Shown here: positions 25,705-36,900 of the stretch, one piece after another | Position numbering within the stretch: the first letter of the stretch is position 1 | Layout of the letters: each line of letters starts with the position of its first letter | From: a virus | IMG/VR virus record: IMGVR_UViG_3300009164_000047 | Location: 33,705-97,704 of that record | DNA: 64,000 bases | Direction: 5' to 3' (one strand) | Translations under genes and position numbers: made by a program | Notes under the pieces: model-generated | Told to the model about the DNA's origin: nothing | The model's database searches: none | What the model saw: the letters and a program-made list of their open reading frames with translations, nothing else

Positions 25705-28700
25705 TCATAATCCAAATCGTTTTTTAAACCTATTAAAGTTTGTAGTAACTTCTTCTGCCGATAAAGCACGATTGTATACCGCAACTTGATTAATTCTTGC
25801 ACTAGCATACTCATTAGCAATGGCATCACCGCCAACATAGAATGGCATAGCAGTAGTCCTAAAAGTTGGTTGATCGGCATCACGTACTCCTACCTGTATG
25901 CCATTTACATACAGTTTCATATTAGCTGTTCCACTTTGTGACCCATCATAGACCGCTGTGATATTTTGCCATGTGTTGAGAGTGAACATATAGTATATTT
26001 CAGCGGGAGACATCTCAAATTTCTGTGTGGTTAATTTGTAAAACGTAGATCCTACAGCTCTATAACCCATTAAAAGACTAGAATCAGAGTTTGTAACAGG
26101 ATAAACCCATATACTCCAGGTAAATGCTGTGGATGCTGATTGTATCGGAGTTTGATAGGCAGGTGTCCCGCTAAAAATAACTCTTTTCGCCTCGCTACTT
26201 ACAAAACTAAAATAACTACTATCAGTTGCCGAAGTAAATGCAGGACCAGTATAAAGTTGACTAGAACCAATATGTAGTAAACCATCAGTTCCGTTACCAC
26301 TCAAATCTTTCCAAGTTTGTCCTGTTCCTGAATAACTTGAAGATTTTCCTGCATCCAAATAAAGTTGTAACCCGGAAGAGATGGGTGTTGATGTACTGGT
26401 ATCTCCAATAGAAACAGCGTTAATACCAGAGCTACTAGTACTAGTAATTACCGGGGTACTGGTATAACTGGTTTCACGAATCTCTAACATAAAAAATTCA
26501 GTTCCCTCTGTTGTTAGATCCGCAATAGCAGTTCGAGTAATAACAGCTTGGTTATTCTGTACTGTGACTGTACCCTGAAGCAGACCGTCTGTGAAATCAT
26601 CAGCGGAAACAGCGTAACCGGGGTACGCATAAGTGGTCCAATATAATGTTGTACCGTTGGCAACGTTGGTGGTGGTCAGAGTAAATGTTGCCGTATAATT
26701 ACCTTCGGATATATACCAGTTAAGTGACAAATTATCGGTTACTCCAATGAATGATACATATGCTGGTGTAGGTGTTGTACTTGTATCATTAATAGTAACA
26801 GTATTACTTGTAGCAACCACATCTCCGATAACACTGACTGTTCTAATACTAACTGTAAATGTTTCTGCACCCTCGGTAGTTAAATCAGCAGTGGGTGTTA
26901 CTGAGAAAGAGCCAGTATTAGATGTAATTGTAAATGACCCATTAATGGTAGAAAAGTCACCTGAGTTAGTAGCAATAGTCCAATATAATGTTGTGCTATT
27001 AGCTACATTGGTAGTAGTAACATTAAATGTACCAGCACTACCTTCATTGATTGATGTGGGTATTACTCCAAATGCATATGTGGGGCTAGTACTAGTATCA
27101 TTGATAGTAACATTATTACTTGTAGCAACCACATTAACAAACTGACTGTCGGTACTAATTTTAACAATGAATGTTTCATTTCCTTCTGTAGTGATATCTG
27201 CTGTTGGTGTTACTGAAAAAGAACCAGTATTAGATGTAATAGTAAATGACCCGTTAATGGTAGAAAAGTCACCTGAGTTAGTATATACAAACCAATATAG
27301 TATAGTGCTATTAGCTACATTGGTAGTAGTAACATTAAATGTACCGGAGCTACCTTCATTGATTGATGCGGGTATTACTCCAAATGCGTATGTGGGCGGG
27401 GGAGTAATGCTAGTATCATTGATAGTAACAGTATTACTTGTAGCAACCACATCTCCGGTAACACTGACTTTTCTAATACTAACAGTAAATGTTTCGTTTC
27501 CTTCCGTAGTTAAATCAGCAGTGGGTGTTACTGAGAAAGAGCCAGTATTAGATGTAATTGTAAATGACCCATTAATAGTAGAAAAATCACCTGAGTTAGT
27601 AGCTATAGTCCAAAATAGAATGGTTGCGTTAGCTACGTTAGTAGTTGTAACATTAAATGTACCGGCGCTACCTTCATTGATTGATGTGGGTATTACTCCA
27701 AATGCATATGTGGGGTCAGTACTAGTATCATTGATAGTAACAGTATTACTTGTAGCAACCACATCTCCGGTAACACTGACTTTTCTAATACTAACTGTAA
27801 ATGTTTCATTTCCTTCTGTAGTGATATCAGCAGTGGGTGTTACTGTAAAAGAACCAGTATTAGATGTAATTATAAATGAACCTTTAAAATCTCCAAAGTC
27901 ACCTGAGTTAGTAGCTATAGTCCAATATAATGTTGTGCCATTAACAACATTGGTTGTTATGACATTAAATGTACCAGCACTACCTTCATTGATTGATGTG
28001 GGTATTACTCCAAATGCATATGTGGGGTCAGTACTTGTATCGTTAATTGTTACTGGTAAACTAGTAGCAACTACATTAATAAACTGATTGTCGGTACTAA
28101 TTTTAACAATAAATGTTTCGCTTCCTTCTGTAGTAGCATCCAATGTCGGTGTTACTGAGAACGAGCCAGTATTAGATGTAATTGTAAATGACCCGTTAAT
28201 GGTAGAAAAGTCACCTGTGTTAGTATCTACAAACCAATATAGAATGGTTGCGTTAGCTACGTCAGTAGTAGTAACATTAAATGTACCGGCGCTACCTTCA
28301 TTGATTGATGTGGGTATTACTCCAAATGCATATGTAGGCGGGCTAGTACTTGTATCATTGATAGTAACAGTATTACTTGTAGCAACTACATCTCCGATAA
28401 CACTGCCTATCCTGATTTTAACAGTAAATGCCTCCGCACCCTCGGTAGTTAAATCAGCAGTGGGTGTTACTGAAAAAGAACCAGTATTATTTGTAATGAT
28501 AACTGAACCATTAATAGTAGAAAAGTCACCTGCGTTAGTAGCTAGAGTCCAATATAGTGTGGTGCCGTTGATAATATTAGTTGTAGTAACATTAAATGTA
28601 CCAGCACTACCTTCATTTATTGATGCGGGTATTACTCCAAATGCATATGTGGGGTATGTTGGATCTATTAATGTAATTGTTGGAGTTTGAGCAAATACAG

Positions 28701-31700
28701 TAGTAGTGATGTCACTATTTTTTCTTAGTTGTATTGTAAATGTTTCATTACGTTCAGGTAATTCACTCGCAAGAATGGTAATATTAAATATTCCGGAACC
28801 CGATGATTCGTTCCCAGTTGAGTTTAAGAATGAGCCTGAAGATACTGAAAAGTCATTAGTTGAAGTTGTTAAATGATTTATAGTCCAATATAAAGTTGAT
28901 CCAATAGGAACATTGGTCGTCCTAACTGTATAACTATAAGAAATTCCCTCAGTTACTGATGTTACTGGACTATCAAATGTATAAGTTGGGGTTAATGAAG
29001 TATCGGTAATCAATATAACATCACTTATTGCTACTAAAGGTCCTATTGTAATCAAATCTACATATCTTCTTACTACTATTCTAAAAGACTCAAGACCTTC
29101 TGTCAATCTATCTAACCAGGGGGTAAGTGAAAACGAACCGGTAGAAAGTGCAAAGGTTCCTGAATGGTTGAACATATTTTCTATTATTATTGGAGGTGTT
29201 GAAGTTGAATATACTCTAGGATATGATCCGGTATAAGTTAGTGTTAAATTAAAAGTAGAATTATCAACCATAGACATGTTAGTACATATTAATAATACTG
29301 TATTTGTAATATTTGTTAATTGTACGGGTGTTGATGATATTGTAAAATTAGAAGTGTATAATGCTGTACCTTTAATTATACGTAGATTGCTTATATTTCC
29401 ATTAAAGTATCCATTAGCACCAAACCCAATTCTTGATCTAGTATAAGTGAAGTTGTTAGTAACTGATGCGCTACCCTGGCTTAATCCATCTACGAACATA
29501 TATAATGTCCCGTTTGATCTAGTAACAGCTACATGATACCATCTGTCACGTGCTAGTGCAGTAGTCCCGGTTAGTTTATTAACATTTTTCGTACCAAATA
29601 TTAATCTGTTGCTACTGTTAATATAAAACCCGTAACCTGGCCCTTCTAGCTCACCTGTGCCGGGTGCTGGTACTCTAGTGTCGTATATTGCTTGACTTAC
29701 ATTTATAGTTGTCAAATAAATCCAACATTCTATGGTAAAATCTGAGGTTTCCATAGCAAGTACACTGTTACTATCCATTACTAGAGAACTTGACCCGTTA
29801 AAATTTACAGAAGATGTTAGTGAATTACTTACAAAATCTAAGATAGTAGCAGAACCGTCATTAATCTCCCAATAATAAGACGTAGGATTAACTGAAGTAG
29901 TTTGAAAATTAACAGTTGTAGTAACACCCTCAGACATTACTCTTGGTAATAACGGGAAAGTATATTCTGGGTTCTTTGAAGTATCAACTAACACTATAGG
30001 TGAAACTGACGCTACAATAGTACCAGGTGCAATTGCTGTTCTAAGATTTAATATAAATGATTTATCGCCACCTGTAACTCCCCCTCCTACTGTTGTAATT
30101 GAAAAAGTGCCTACCCCTGCAGTAAGTGTGATTGTTCCCGAAACCGCACCACTAAAATTACCGGCAGCGGTCGTATCATTTACAATATCCCAGTATAATG
30201 TAGTAATTGTAGTATTAATTGCATTTACAGTGTATGTTGTAGTAGTATCCTCATTTATATAAGTACTTGGATTTATAAAATAATATGATTCTGTATTATC
30301 TATTATTGATATAATATTACTAGTAGCAACCACATCTCCGGTAACACTGACTTTTCTAATACTAACAGTAAATGTTTCAGTTGATTCTGTAATCATATCT
30401 ACTGCCGCAGTAGTTATAGTAAATGTTTGTAAATATTGTTGTTTTAAGCTAGTGTTATCAATGATAGTAGTACCATTCAATGTAATTGACCCTGATATTA
30501 CACTTCCGGTAAAATCTGCGGCTGTCGTGGGTGTAGTGTCTATTGTCCAATACAATGTCCCACTATTGACATTACTTATAAATTGTAATGTAACTGATTG
30601 GCCTTCTAATATTGATATTGGTGGGGTAATAAAATTATATGTTGAACCTGCAAATATATCAATAATGCTAGCAGTAACTGCTGGGGTAATGCCTGTAATT
30701 GTTAGATTTTTTGTTCCAGAAAAATCATAAACATCAAGACTAAATGTCTTTGTCCCTACAGTACTTGAATTTGCTATAGGTGTAATACTGAAACTACTTG
30801 TATTATTGTCTATTGTTGTATATCCAGTAACTGAATTAAAATCTGCATTAACTGTAGGAGATATTGGAGTTACTTTCCAAAGTAATTGTGAACCATTAAT
30901 TAAATTAGTTGTGGTTATATTATATGTTATTGTTTGCCCTTCACTTAATGAAGTAATTGGTGTAACAAAAGTAATAGTACTTGGATTAATAGTTACAGAT
31001 GAGCTAGTTTGTAATGTTTGATTTGTGCTATTTTTTACTGCAACGGTAAATGTTTTTGATGTGCCGGTATATACAGATTTTGGAGTGATATAAAACGTAC
31101 CGGTGTTATTGTATATATTAACAGTGCCACTAATACTTACAAAATCAGTTGATATTGTGGGTGAAATTAAATCTATAGACCAGTTTAATCTAGTACCGTT
31201 TGGTACGTCGGTTGTAGTGATTGTAAAAGTACCAGCAGTGTTCACATTAATTGTTGCTGGTGGTGTGATGAACGTAACTGTTGGTGGAATGTCACCCACT
31301 ATTATGGTTACACTAGTAGCTAATAGTAATCCTGACCTAGTACTTAATGAAACTGTAAAATTCTCGTTTGGGTTGGATTCTACTAATAAATCTATTATTG
31401 GTGTAATAGTAAATGTACCTGTGTTACTTGTAACGACTACTGAACCAGTTGCAGAAGAAAAATCGGCATTACTAGATGTTACATTATTGACTGCATAAGT
31501 CAATAATTCTCCATCTCTTAATCTTGTCGTAGAAAATGAAAAAGACCCAACAACCCCTTCATTTACCGAACCACTCGTCAAGTAAATCGAACCAGGTCTG
31601 GAAGTAAAGGTAGCAGTAGGATTGGTTGCTTCAGTTATAGTTATTGGTTGACTAGCCGCCATTATTGTGCCATTAACCGAATCACTTCTTAATTGAACGA

Positions 31701-32721
31701 TAAACGCACCGCCATTATCCCAAACACCGTTATCTGTTACCACAATTGTTTGTCCAAATGTTGCACCAGTTGTAACAAAAGATCCTGACATTGCAATAGA
31801 ACTTAGTGCACCGGTTAGTCCTGAATTTACTATAGTCCAATATAATGTAGACGAAGTAGGCACACTGACTGTAGGAGTATTCCAAGTAATTGAAACAGAA
31901 CCACCTTTAGCAACGGTAGTAGCAGATTGTGATGCCCATGTTGCCCCGTAGGCACCATTTTTAATTGCAAGTATTAAATCAACGTACTTTACCCCTAAGT
32001 TAAATGTTTTTGGTCCTGTACTAGTAAATGGTGCCGAAACACCGGTAGTGTGAAAGTGTTCGCTAGTTGATGCTACTGGTCTAACTTGACCGTTACCCAT
32101 ACCAGCACCGGTATTTTGAGCAGTAAACTGTTGCCCAACCGTTCTGTTATAATAATATGTGTACTGGGGGATTGTAGAGGATTCTGTAGATCCTGTTATA
32201 ATATCCCATTGAGCCTGTGTAGTGCTTCCAAAAGCGGCAATTGTATATTCATTACCTATAATTAAACTACCCACATTTACTACTGAGTTTGGTGCAGCCT
32301 CTGACCAAGAATTTTGGTCATAACTGGGCGCACTCTCGGCAGATGCAAATCCATAATATGTAGGGCGTCTAGGGGTTGTGGGTCCTGGGGCAGGATAAGG
32401 CCACGTATAACCTGTTTCAACAGTTCCAAAGTCTTGTTTAGCTCTAAGAGATACAGTTCCGGAATGTGTATGTGTAGGAAGGTCTATAGTAGCCGGTGAA
32501 GTAGGGTTTGAAAACGGAGAACTCGAAGCTGTTACAGTCATTGCAGTTCCGGGATGAACACTAGTAAAGTTAGTTGTTCCGCCAGTGGTACCACCTAGAA
32601 TACCTATACCTGTAATTACTATTGCGTGGTCACTGACGGTTGTAGTATCTCTTGTCCATCCGCTAGGAGCCGCCCCCATATTAAAAAACTTTTTTGTACC
32701 ATTACCAAACGCTGCTGCCAT
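25705..32721 (-). CDS. Giant fibre with collar-like N-terminus, Calx-beta-like repeats and LamG domains (2338 aa)
   Basis: Residues 1-260 resemble a short-tail-fibre collar module with two HxH motifs (H84/H86, H222/H224), ending NLGVKYVDLILAIK. About 15 Ig/Calx-beta-like repeats of about 100 aa follow (core INEGSAGTFNVTTTNV...LYWT...GSFSVTPTAD...TEGxExFTV). Six consecutive copies are nearly identical. LamG domains lie at about 977-1150 and about 2107-2330 (LYLDAGKSSSYSGTGQTWKDLSG). RBS AGGA precedes the ATG. A long receptor-binding fibre whose length can change by recombination between repeats is likely. It is larger than ordinary T4 fibre proteins. Confidence 0.8.
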   Translation of the reverse strand: MAAAFGNGTKKFFNMGAAPSGWTRDTTTVSDHAIVITGIGILGGTTGGTTNFTSVHPGTAMTVTASSSPFSNPTSPATIDLPTHTHSGTVSLRAKQDFGTVETGYTWPYPAPGPTTPRRPTYYGFASAESAPSYDQNSWSEAAPNSVVNVGSLIIGNEYTIAAFGSTTQAQWDIITGSTESSTIPQYTYYYNRTVGQQFTAQNTGAGMGNGQVRPVASTSEHFHTTGVSAPFTSTGPKTFNLGVKYVDLILAIKNGAYGATWASQSATTVAKGGSVSITWNTPTVSVPTSSTLYWTIVNSGLTGALSSIAMSGSFVTTGATFGQTIVVTDNGVWDNGGAFIVQLRSDSVNGTIMAASQPITITEATNPTATFTSRPGSIYLTSGSVNEGVVGSFSFSTTRLRDGELLTYAVNNVTSSNADFSSATGSVVVTSNTGTFTITPIIDLLVESNPNENFTVSLSTRSGLLLATSVTIIVGDIPPTVTFITPPATINVNTAGTFTITTTDVPNGTRLNWSIDLISPTISTDFVSISGTVNIYNNTGTFYITPKSVYTGTSKTFTVAVKNSTNQTLQTSSSVTINPSTITFVTPITSLSEGQTITYNITTTNLINGSQLLWKVTPISPTVNADFNSVTGYTTIDNNTSSFSITPIANSSTVGTKTFSLDVYDFSGTKNLTITGITPAVTASIIDIFAGSTYNFITPPISILEGQSVTLQFISNVNSGTLYWTIDTTPTTAADFTGSVISGSITLNGTTIIDNTSLKQQYLQTFTITTAAVDMITESTETFTVSIRKVSVTGDVVATSNIISIIDNTESYYFINPSTYINEDTTTTYTVNAINTTITTLYWDIVNDTTAAGNFSGAVSGTITLTAGVGTFSITTVGGGVTGGDKSFILNLRTAIAPGTIVASVSPIVLVDTSKNPEYTFPLLPRVMSEGVTTTVNFQTTSVNPTSYYWEINDGSATILDFVSNSLTSSVNFNGSSSLVMDSNSVLAMETSDFTIECWIYLTTINVSQAIYDTRVPAPGTGELEGPGYGFYINSSNRLIFGTKNVNKLTGTTALARDRWYHVAVTRSNGTLYMFVDGLSQGSASVTNNFTYTRSRIGFGANGYFNGNISNLRIIKGTALYTSNFTISSTPVQLTNITNTVLLICTNMSMVDNSTFNLTLTYTGSYPRVYSTSTPPIIIENMFNHSGTFALSTGSFSLTPWLDRLTEGLESFRIVVRRYVDLITIGPLVAISDVILITDTSLTPTYTFDSPVTSVTEGISYSYTVRTTNVPIGSTLYWTINHLTTSTNDFSVSSGSFLNSTGNESSGSGIFNITILASELPERNETFTIQLRKNSDITTTVFAQTPTITLIDPTYPTYAFGVIPASINEGSAGTFNVTTTNIINGTTLYWTLATNAGDFSTINGSVIITNNTGSFSVTPTADLTTEGAEAFTVKIRIGSVIGDVVATSNTVTINDTSTSPPTYAFGVIPTSINEGSAGTFNVTTTDVANATILYWFVDTNTGDFSTINGSFTITSNTGSFSVTPTLDATTEGSETFIVKISTDNQFINVVATSLPVTINDTSTDPTYAFGVIPTSINEGSAGTFNVITTNVVNGTTLYWTIATNSGDFGDFKGSFIITSNTGSFTVTPTADITTEGNETFTVSIRKVSVTGDVVATSNTVTINDTSTDPTYAFGVIPTSINEGSAGTFNVTTTNVANATILFWTIATNSGDFSTINGSFTITSNTGSFSVTPTADLTTEGNETFTVSIRKVSVTGDVVATSNTVTINDTSITPPPTYAFGVIPASINEGSSGTFNVTTTNVANSTILYWFVYTNSGDFSTINGSFTITSNTGSFSVTPTADITTEGNETFIVKISTDSQFVNVVATSNNVTINDTSTSPTYAFGVIPTSINEGSAGTFNVTTTNVANSTTLYWTIATNSGDFSTINGSFTITSNTGSFSVTPTADLTTEGAETFTVSIRTVSVIGDVVATSNTVTINDTSTTPTPAYVSFIGVTDNLSLNWYISEGNYTATFTLTTTNVANGTTLYWTTYAYPGYAVSADDFTDGLLQGTVTVQNNQAVITRTAIADLTTEGTEFFMLEIRETSYTSTPVITSTSSSGINAVSIGDTSTSTPISSGLQLYLDAGKSSSYSGTGQTWKDLSGNGTDGLLHIGSSQLYTGPAFTSATDSSYFSFVSSEAKRVIFSGTPAYQTPIQSASTAFTWSIWVYPVTNSDSSLLMGYRAVGSTFYKLTTQKFEMSPAEIYYMFTLNTWQNITAVYDGSQSGTANMKLYVNGIQVGVRDADQPTFRTTAMPFYVGGDAIANEYASARINQVAVYNRALSAEEVTTNFNRFKKRFGL
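26760..28660 (-). repeat. Six near-identical tandem repeats of about 312 bp
   Basis: The phrase YAFGVIP(T/A)SINEGS recurs with period 312-318 bp; the marker TACTCCAAATGCATATGT (plus strand, small variants) starts near 27064, 27376, 27694, 28006, 28318 and 28633. Copies share long identical stretches, while repeats farther upstream are diverged, so this block is a recent in-frame expansion. Confidence 0.85.
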
Positions 32722-32725
32722 TAAA

Positions 32726-33298
32726 TTATCCTGTTCTTGTGCATAAAATTACATCCAAGTATTTTACACTAAATGAAAAATTACTTGTTAGATCAAATGG
32801 TCCGAACGGAAAAGTACTATAAGGAGATGTTGCAGTATGCGGATGTGCCGCACCACCTCCAGTAGCACTTGTTGCTACTCCGCTGTAACCTTGGTAATAA
32901 CTATAACCTGTCCTACCACCAGGCTGCGCTGGATTACCTACGCCAGCTAAGTCACCATCAGAATTGACATATGTGGTAGATGGAGCAGGGGACGGATAAG
33001 CAGGACCGAGTGGTGAAGCAGGTCCCATTTTGTGAGTATGCGGCTGGATACCACTACCACCTGGCGCCGCCGTCACGCTTGCACTAGTGATACGGTATGA
33101 ACCCCCGACAGCTACTGTGGTTGTGTTTAGTGTTGAAAATGGAACAGTATTTGTAGGACCTGATGCACCTACCGCCCCTGAAGTTACTCTTAGTGCGTAA
33201 TCATTATATGTTGTGTTTTTTGTCCACTTCACTGGTGCGGTTATTTGTCTAAATAACGTGACGCTTCCTGTTGGTATTGATGTAATGATAGTTGCCAT
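32726..33298 (-). CDS. Stand-alone collar-like receptor-binding module (190 aa)
   Basis: It has the pattern of short-tail-fibre tip domains: ITAPVKWTKNTTYNDYALRVTSG, two HxH motifs (H87/H89 in IQPHTHKM, H152/H154 in AAHPHT) and the end FSVKYLDVILCTR. In T4 gp12 paired His residues of three chains bind metal along the trimer axis, and a similar role can be suggested. Homologous to the 207-aa neighbour and to the N-terminus of the 2338-aa fibre. Four bases separate it from the next gene. Probably an accessory or alternative fibre tip. Confidence 0.7.
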   Translation of the reverse strand: MATIITSIPTGSVTLFRQITAPVKWTKNTTYNDYALRVTSGAVGASGPTNTVPFSTLNTTTVAVGGSYRITSASVTAAPGGSGIQPHTHKMGPASPLGPAYPSPAPSTTYVNSDGDLAGVGNPAQPGGRTGYSYYQGYSGVATSATGGGAAHPHTATSPYSTFPFGPFDLTSNFSFSVKYLDVILCTRTG

Positions 33299-33317
33299 AT
33301 ATTAAATGAGTAGTCTT

Positions 33318-33941
33318 TTACTTTTTAGTTGCCACTATTGAATATATATATTTAATTCTTAAATCAATAGTGGCTGAAGATGTTAGTTTTAAACCACCTG
33401 AAAATTGACCGTGACTATGACCTTCACCTGGGGCATTTAAGTTGGTTGGACTATATAGCGGGCTTTCATATGCTAAAACAGTTCTTGAATATGGTCCCGG
33501 GGCATTTGCTGGGTGACCGGTGTAAGCCCCACCAGGTACGTGAACTGGGTTCAACTTGCTCCCGAGTGTTGGTCCCGATGTGTGTGTTGTCGCTGTATTT
33601 AGAAAAGCAGAATTTTTACCATAGTGTAAATGAGATGGCATTTGTGCAACAGTAGTATAGTTTATTCCGGTTTCAAAAAGCCATTCACCTGTTTCTTCAG
33701 GAAATGCAAATACGGTTGAAGGATACGTTGATGAAAAAGGATTTGATCCTCCATCACTCAACGTTGCACCTGTAGTAACTCTAAGTGTCATGTTGCTTGT
33801 ATCTATTTGTGTCCATCCAAGTGGTGCAAATGCTTGAGCAAAAAACATAGTAGTGCCTTTGTATTCTGGTTCAGGATCCGGAATATAAATTCCTATCGCT
33901 GCATAACCTTTTGATCCTGTAATTCCGCTTAATAATGGCAT
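33318..33941 (-). CDS. Stand-alone collar-like receptor-binding module (207 aa)
   Basis: Second member of the family: TTMFFAQAFAPLGWTQIDTSNMTLRVTTG, HxH at H104/H106 (MPSHLHYG) and H175/H177 (GHSHGQ), ending IDLRIKYIYSIVATKK. The first 30 residues (GYAAIGIYIPDPEPEYKG) probably form a docking tail. It lies between the 1779-aa shaft and the 190-aa module in the same operon. Expected to be a fibre-tip or receptor-binding subunit with metal-supported trimerisation; no direct proof. Confidence 0.7.
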   Translation of the reverse strand: MPLLSGITGSKGYAAIGIYIPDPEPEYKGTTMFFAQAFAPLGWTQIDTSNMTLRVTTGATLSDGGSNPFSSTYPSTVFAFPEETGEWLFETGINYTTVAQMPSHLHYGKNSAFLNTATTHTSGPTLGSKLNPVHVPGGAYTGHPANAPGPYSRTVLAYESPLYSPTNLNAPGEGHSHGQFSGGLKLTSSATIDLRIKYIYSIVATKK

Positions 33942-33957
33942 TTAAAACTCACTGGTA

Positions 33958-36900
33958 TTAACTATTGTATGATGCATATGTTCCTGTAACCTGTGTAACT
34001 GCCCCGGATACCACGAATATACTGAAAGAAAAATAATCTACAGCACTAGTAGTACCTGTTGGCACTACACCACCGAACCATTTTACTGTAACAGCGGAGC
34101 CGCCGTTAATTGTAACTGAAGTAGGTGTATATGCTGTAGTACTACCCTGTGCAATTACAATTGTTGCAGTTACTACTCTACTTAGCCCGATACCAACACC
34201 CGGAACATTTGCAAATGCCGCTTGGAAGTTACTACCTACTGATGCATGGTAGAATATAGTACCTGTATTCAAATTGTATGTACCTACTGTAGGGGTAGTA
34301 AGTACCTCTGCAATACCTTGTAAAGTAGTTATACCGTTTACAGTTAAAGTGGTACCTATATTTGCTAGACCTGTTGTAGTTATGTTACCTGAAGTTATGT
34401 TTCCTGTTGTAGACAACGGAACTGTAATATCTTGACTACCATTAAAAGACACACCATTAATGAGTCTTGCTGTAGTTAATGTAGCCGCAGAACCATCTAT
34501 ACTAGTTATACCTGTAAGTGCTTGTGTAGCTGATGTTCTGTTAGTTGTTAAAGCAGTAGTACCTACATAGAATGTTGAAGAAGAAGTAGCCCAACTTAGT
34601 CCACCAGATCCATCAGTTTTTAAAAATTGTCCGTCTGTGCCGCCGGTTATTTTTAGATTTGCCACTGCACCCAGTGATACATTTGCAGTTGTAGTAAAGT
34701 TAACGATACCTGTTGCATTGCTTACAGTTAATCCAGTTAGAGATCCTATACTAGTGATACTTGGTTGTATACCGGTTGCAATTATACCTGTGATATTGTT
34801 GCCGGCAATATTACCTAGTGGATCACGAACCACAATAGTATTCGCAAGACTTGTCACTGAGGTACTATACCCATCTACTAAATCAGCATTTAAGTTGGCA
34901 ACCTTTGTAGTTGTAAGAACAGTAAATGGCGTAGTACCTTGACTTGCTGTGAAATTTATAGAAGAAGGAAAAACTACACCAGAATATACGTTACCGGATG
35001 TATCAATTCTAAATTTACTTAAACCACCTACTCGTAAGTCCATTAATAGACTACTTGAACTACTTGCGGTGTTAATAATATTTGTATATATACCGGTAAA
35101 AATTACTGAACTATTGTTCCATGTTTGTGATACTTGAATAGCAGGATTGCTTGCCGTTGATAATGTACCGGTAGAAATATTAGCAACGTTTGCAAATAAA
35201 TTACCGTTAACCGTTGCTCCAGTTGAACCTACACTAAGAATAACTACATCGTTAACTACAGAATACACATTACTATTATTAAGTATAGCAAGATAACTAG
35301 TGCCATTAGAAAACTGTCCATTAAATGAAGTAGCAGTAATATTACCACCTTTATCAACACTAAATTTACTTGATGTTGTTCCACCGCTAGTTACTTGTAA
35401 ATCAATTAATTTACTAGTTGCACTACTTGTTAAATCTATGATATTTGAATATATACCAGTAAATGCTATAGATGTATTATTCCAAGTTTGTGATACTTGA
35501 ATAGCAGGATTGCTTGCCGTTGATAATGTACCGGTAGAAATAATTGCGTTATTGGCATTTACGTTACCTATAATTGTAATCCCGGAACTACCAACAGTTG
35601 AAATTAATGTACCACCAACTACTGTATTAACATTACCTGCATCCGCAATAATGTTTATGTTAGATGTACCGTTTGATATTTTATCTAAGTTAGTCCATTG
35701 AATTGCAACACCGGTTGACTGAAGTATTTGACCATTTGTACCCGCAGCCGATGTTGTACTGACGTTTGGTCCTGATTGATAGACAACCCCACCTGTAACA
35801 CCACCTGCAATATTAGCAGTAAACGCAGTACCGTTGATGCTAACACCAGTAAGTGTCTGATTAGCACTTGTTCTGTTTAATGCGATACTAGTAGTACCGA
35901 TATAATGAACATCAGTTGGTTTAGAAATATTTGTTAATGCTGCCCCGTTGCCGATATAGTTGTTAGCACGTATGTTGCCATACGATGTTATAGTCACTAC
36001 TTCATTAGTTGTAGTTACAATATTTGCAAATACAAATTCATTGGTGTATGTTTTATACCCAATAAATGCATCTGCTATAAGAAAAGAACCTGAACTTAGC
36101 ACAGGCCCAGTTTGGTCAACAGTCGGGTTATTAAATAATGTAAATGCTACTGGTGTGGTACTATTATCTACTATACTCGCACTTTGGAATGTTAATAATG
36201 CTACAGTTCCTGTAATACTTGTTACAACTGATCCAGTAGAACCTACAGTAGTGTTATTTAAAACAGTAAGTCCTGGATTAAATGCCCCAATAAATATGCC
36301 TTGATTTTTAATTAAACGGAAGTTGCTAATTGAACCATTGTAATATAATGTATTGACGAGAGCAGATTGGTAGCTTGCCCCAAATGTATTCCAAGTAATT
36401 GCACTTGACCCTACAGCAGATGAATATGTAGTAGAGCCGGCAGCCACTCCGTTAATATAAATTGTAACTGTAGAACCTATTCTTGATACTGCTATATGTG
36501 ACCATTCACCGGCAACAATAGCAATTGATGAAAATAAACCAAAGCTGAGAACCGCACTGTAATATTTTGTGCCGGTAGCATAGTCTCCAAATATAGCATT
36601 ATATCCGCTGTTTGCCGCAATAATTGTTGCAGTACTTTTACCTACAAAAGTTTCTTCAGTTTTACTAACTGAAAAAGGTGAAATAGTAGCACCTGCAACA
36701 AAGTTAGGCATAGTTCCTGAACCTGAAGTTCCGTATGATGCAAGTAATACTGATGTTAACACTGTTCCACTAGGAGCAGTTATTGTAGTGTTTGTTCCTT
36801 CTGGTACGTTAAGAGTAGTGTTTACTATACCAAAACTAACAAACGGTTTACCATTTGTGTGTATGCCAATACTAAATGCACTAGCACCTGCACCCTGACT

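Noticed and set aside
26760-28660. CRISPR-like regular repeats
   Set aside because: The period is about 312 bp, the units are in frame with a fibre gene and encode protein domains; no short direct repeats with unique spacers exist in the window.
26747-28690. Long plus-strand open frames (132, 306 and 200 codons)
   Set aside because: They are antisense to the tandem repeats of the 2338-aa fibre; the repetition suppresses stops, and they lack RBS and domain signal.
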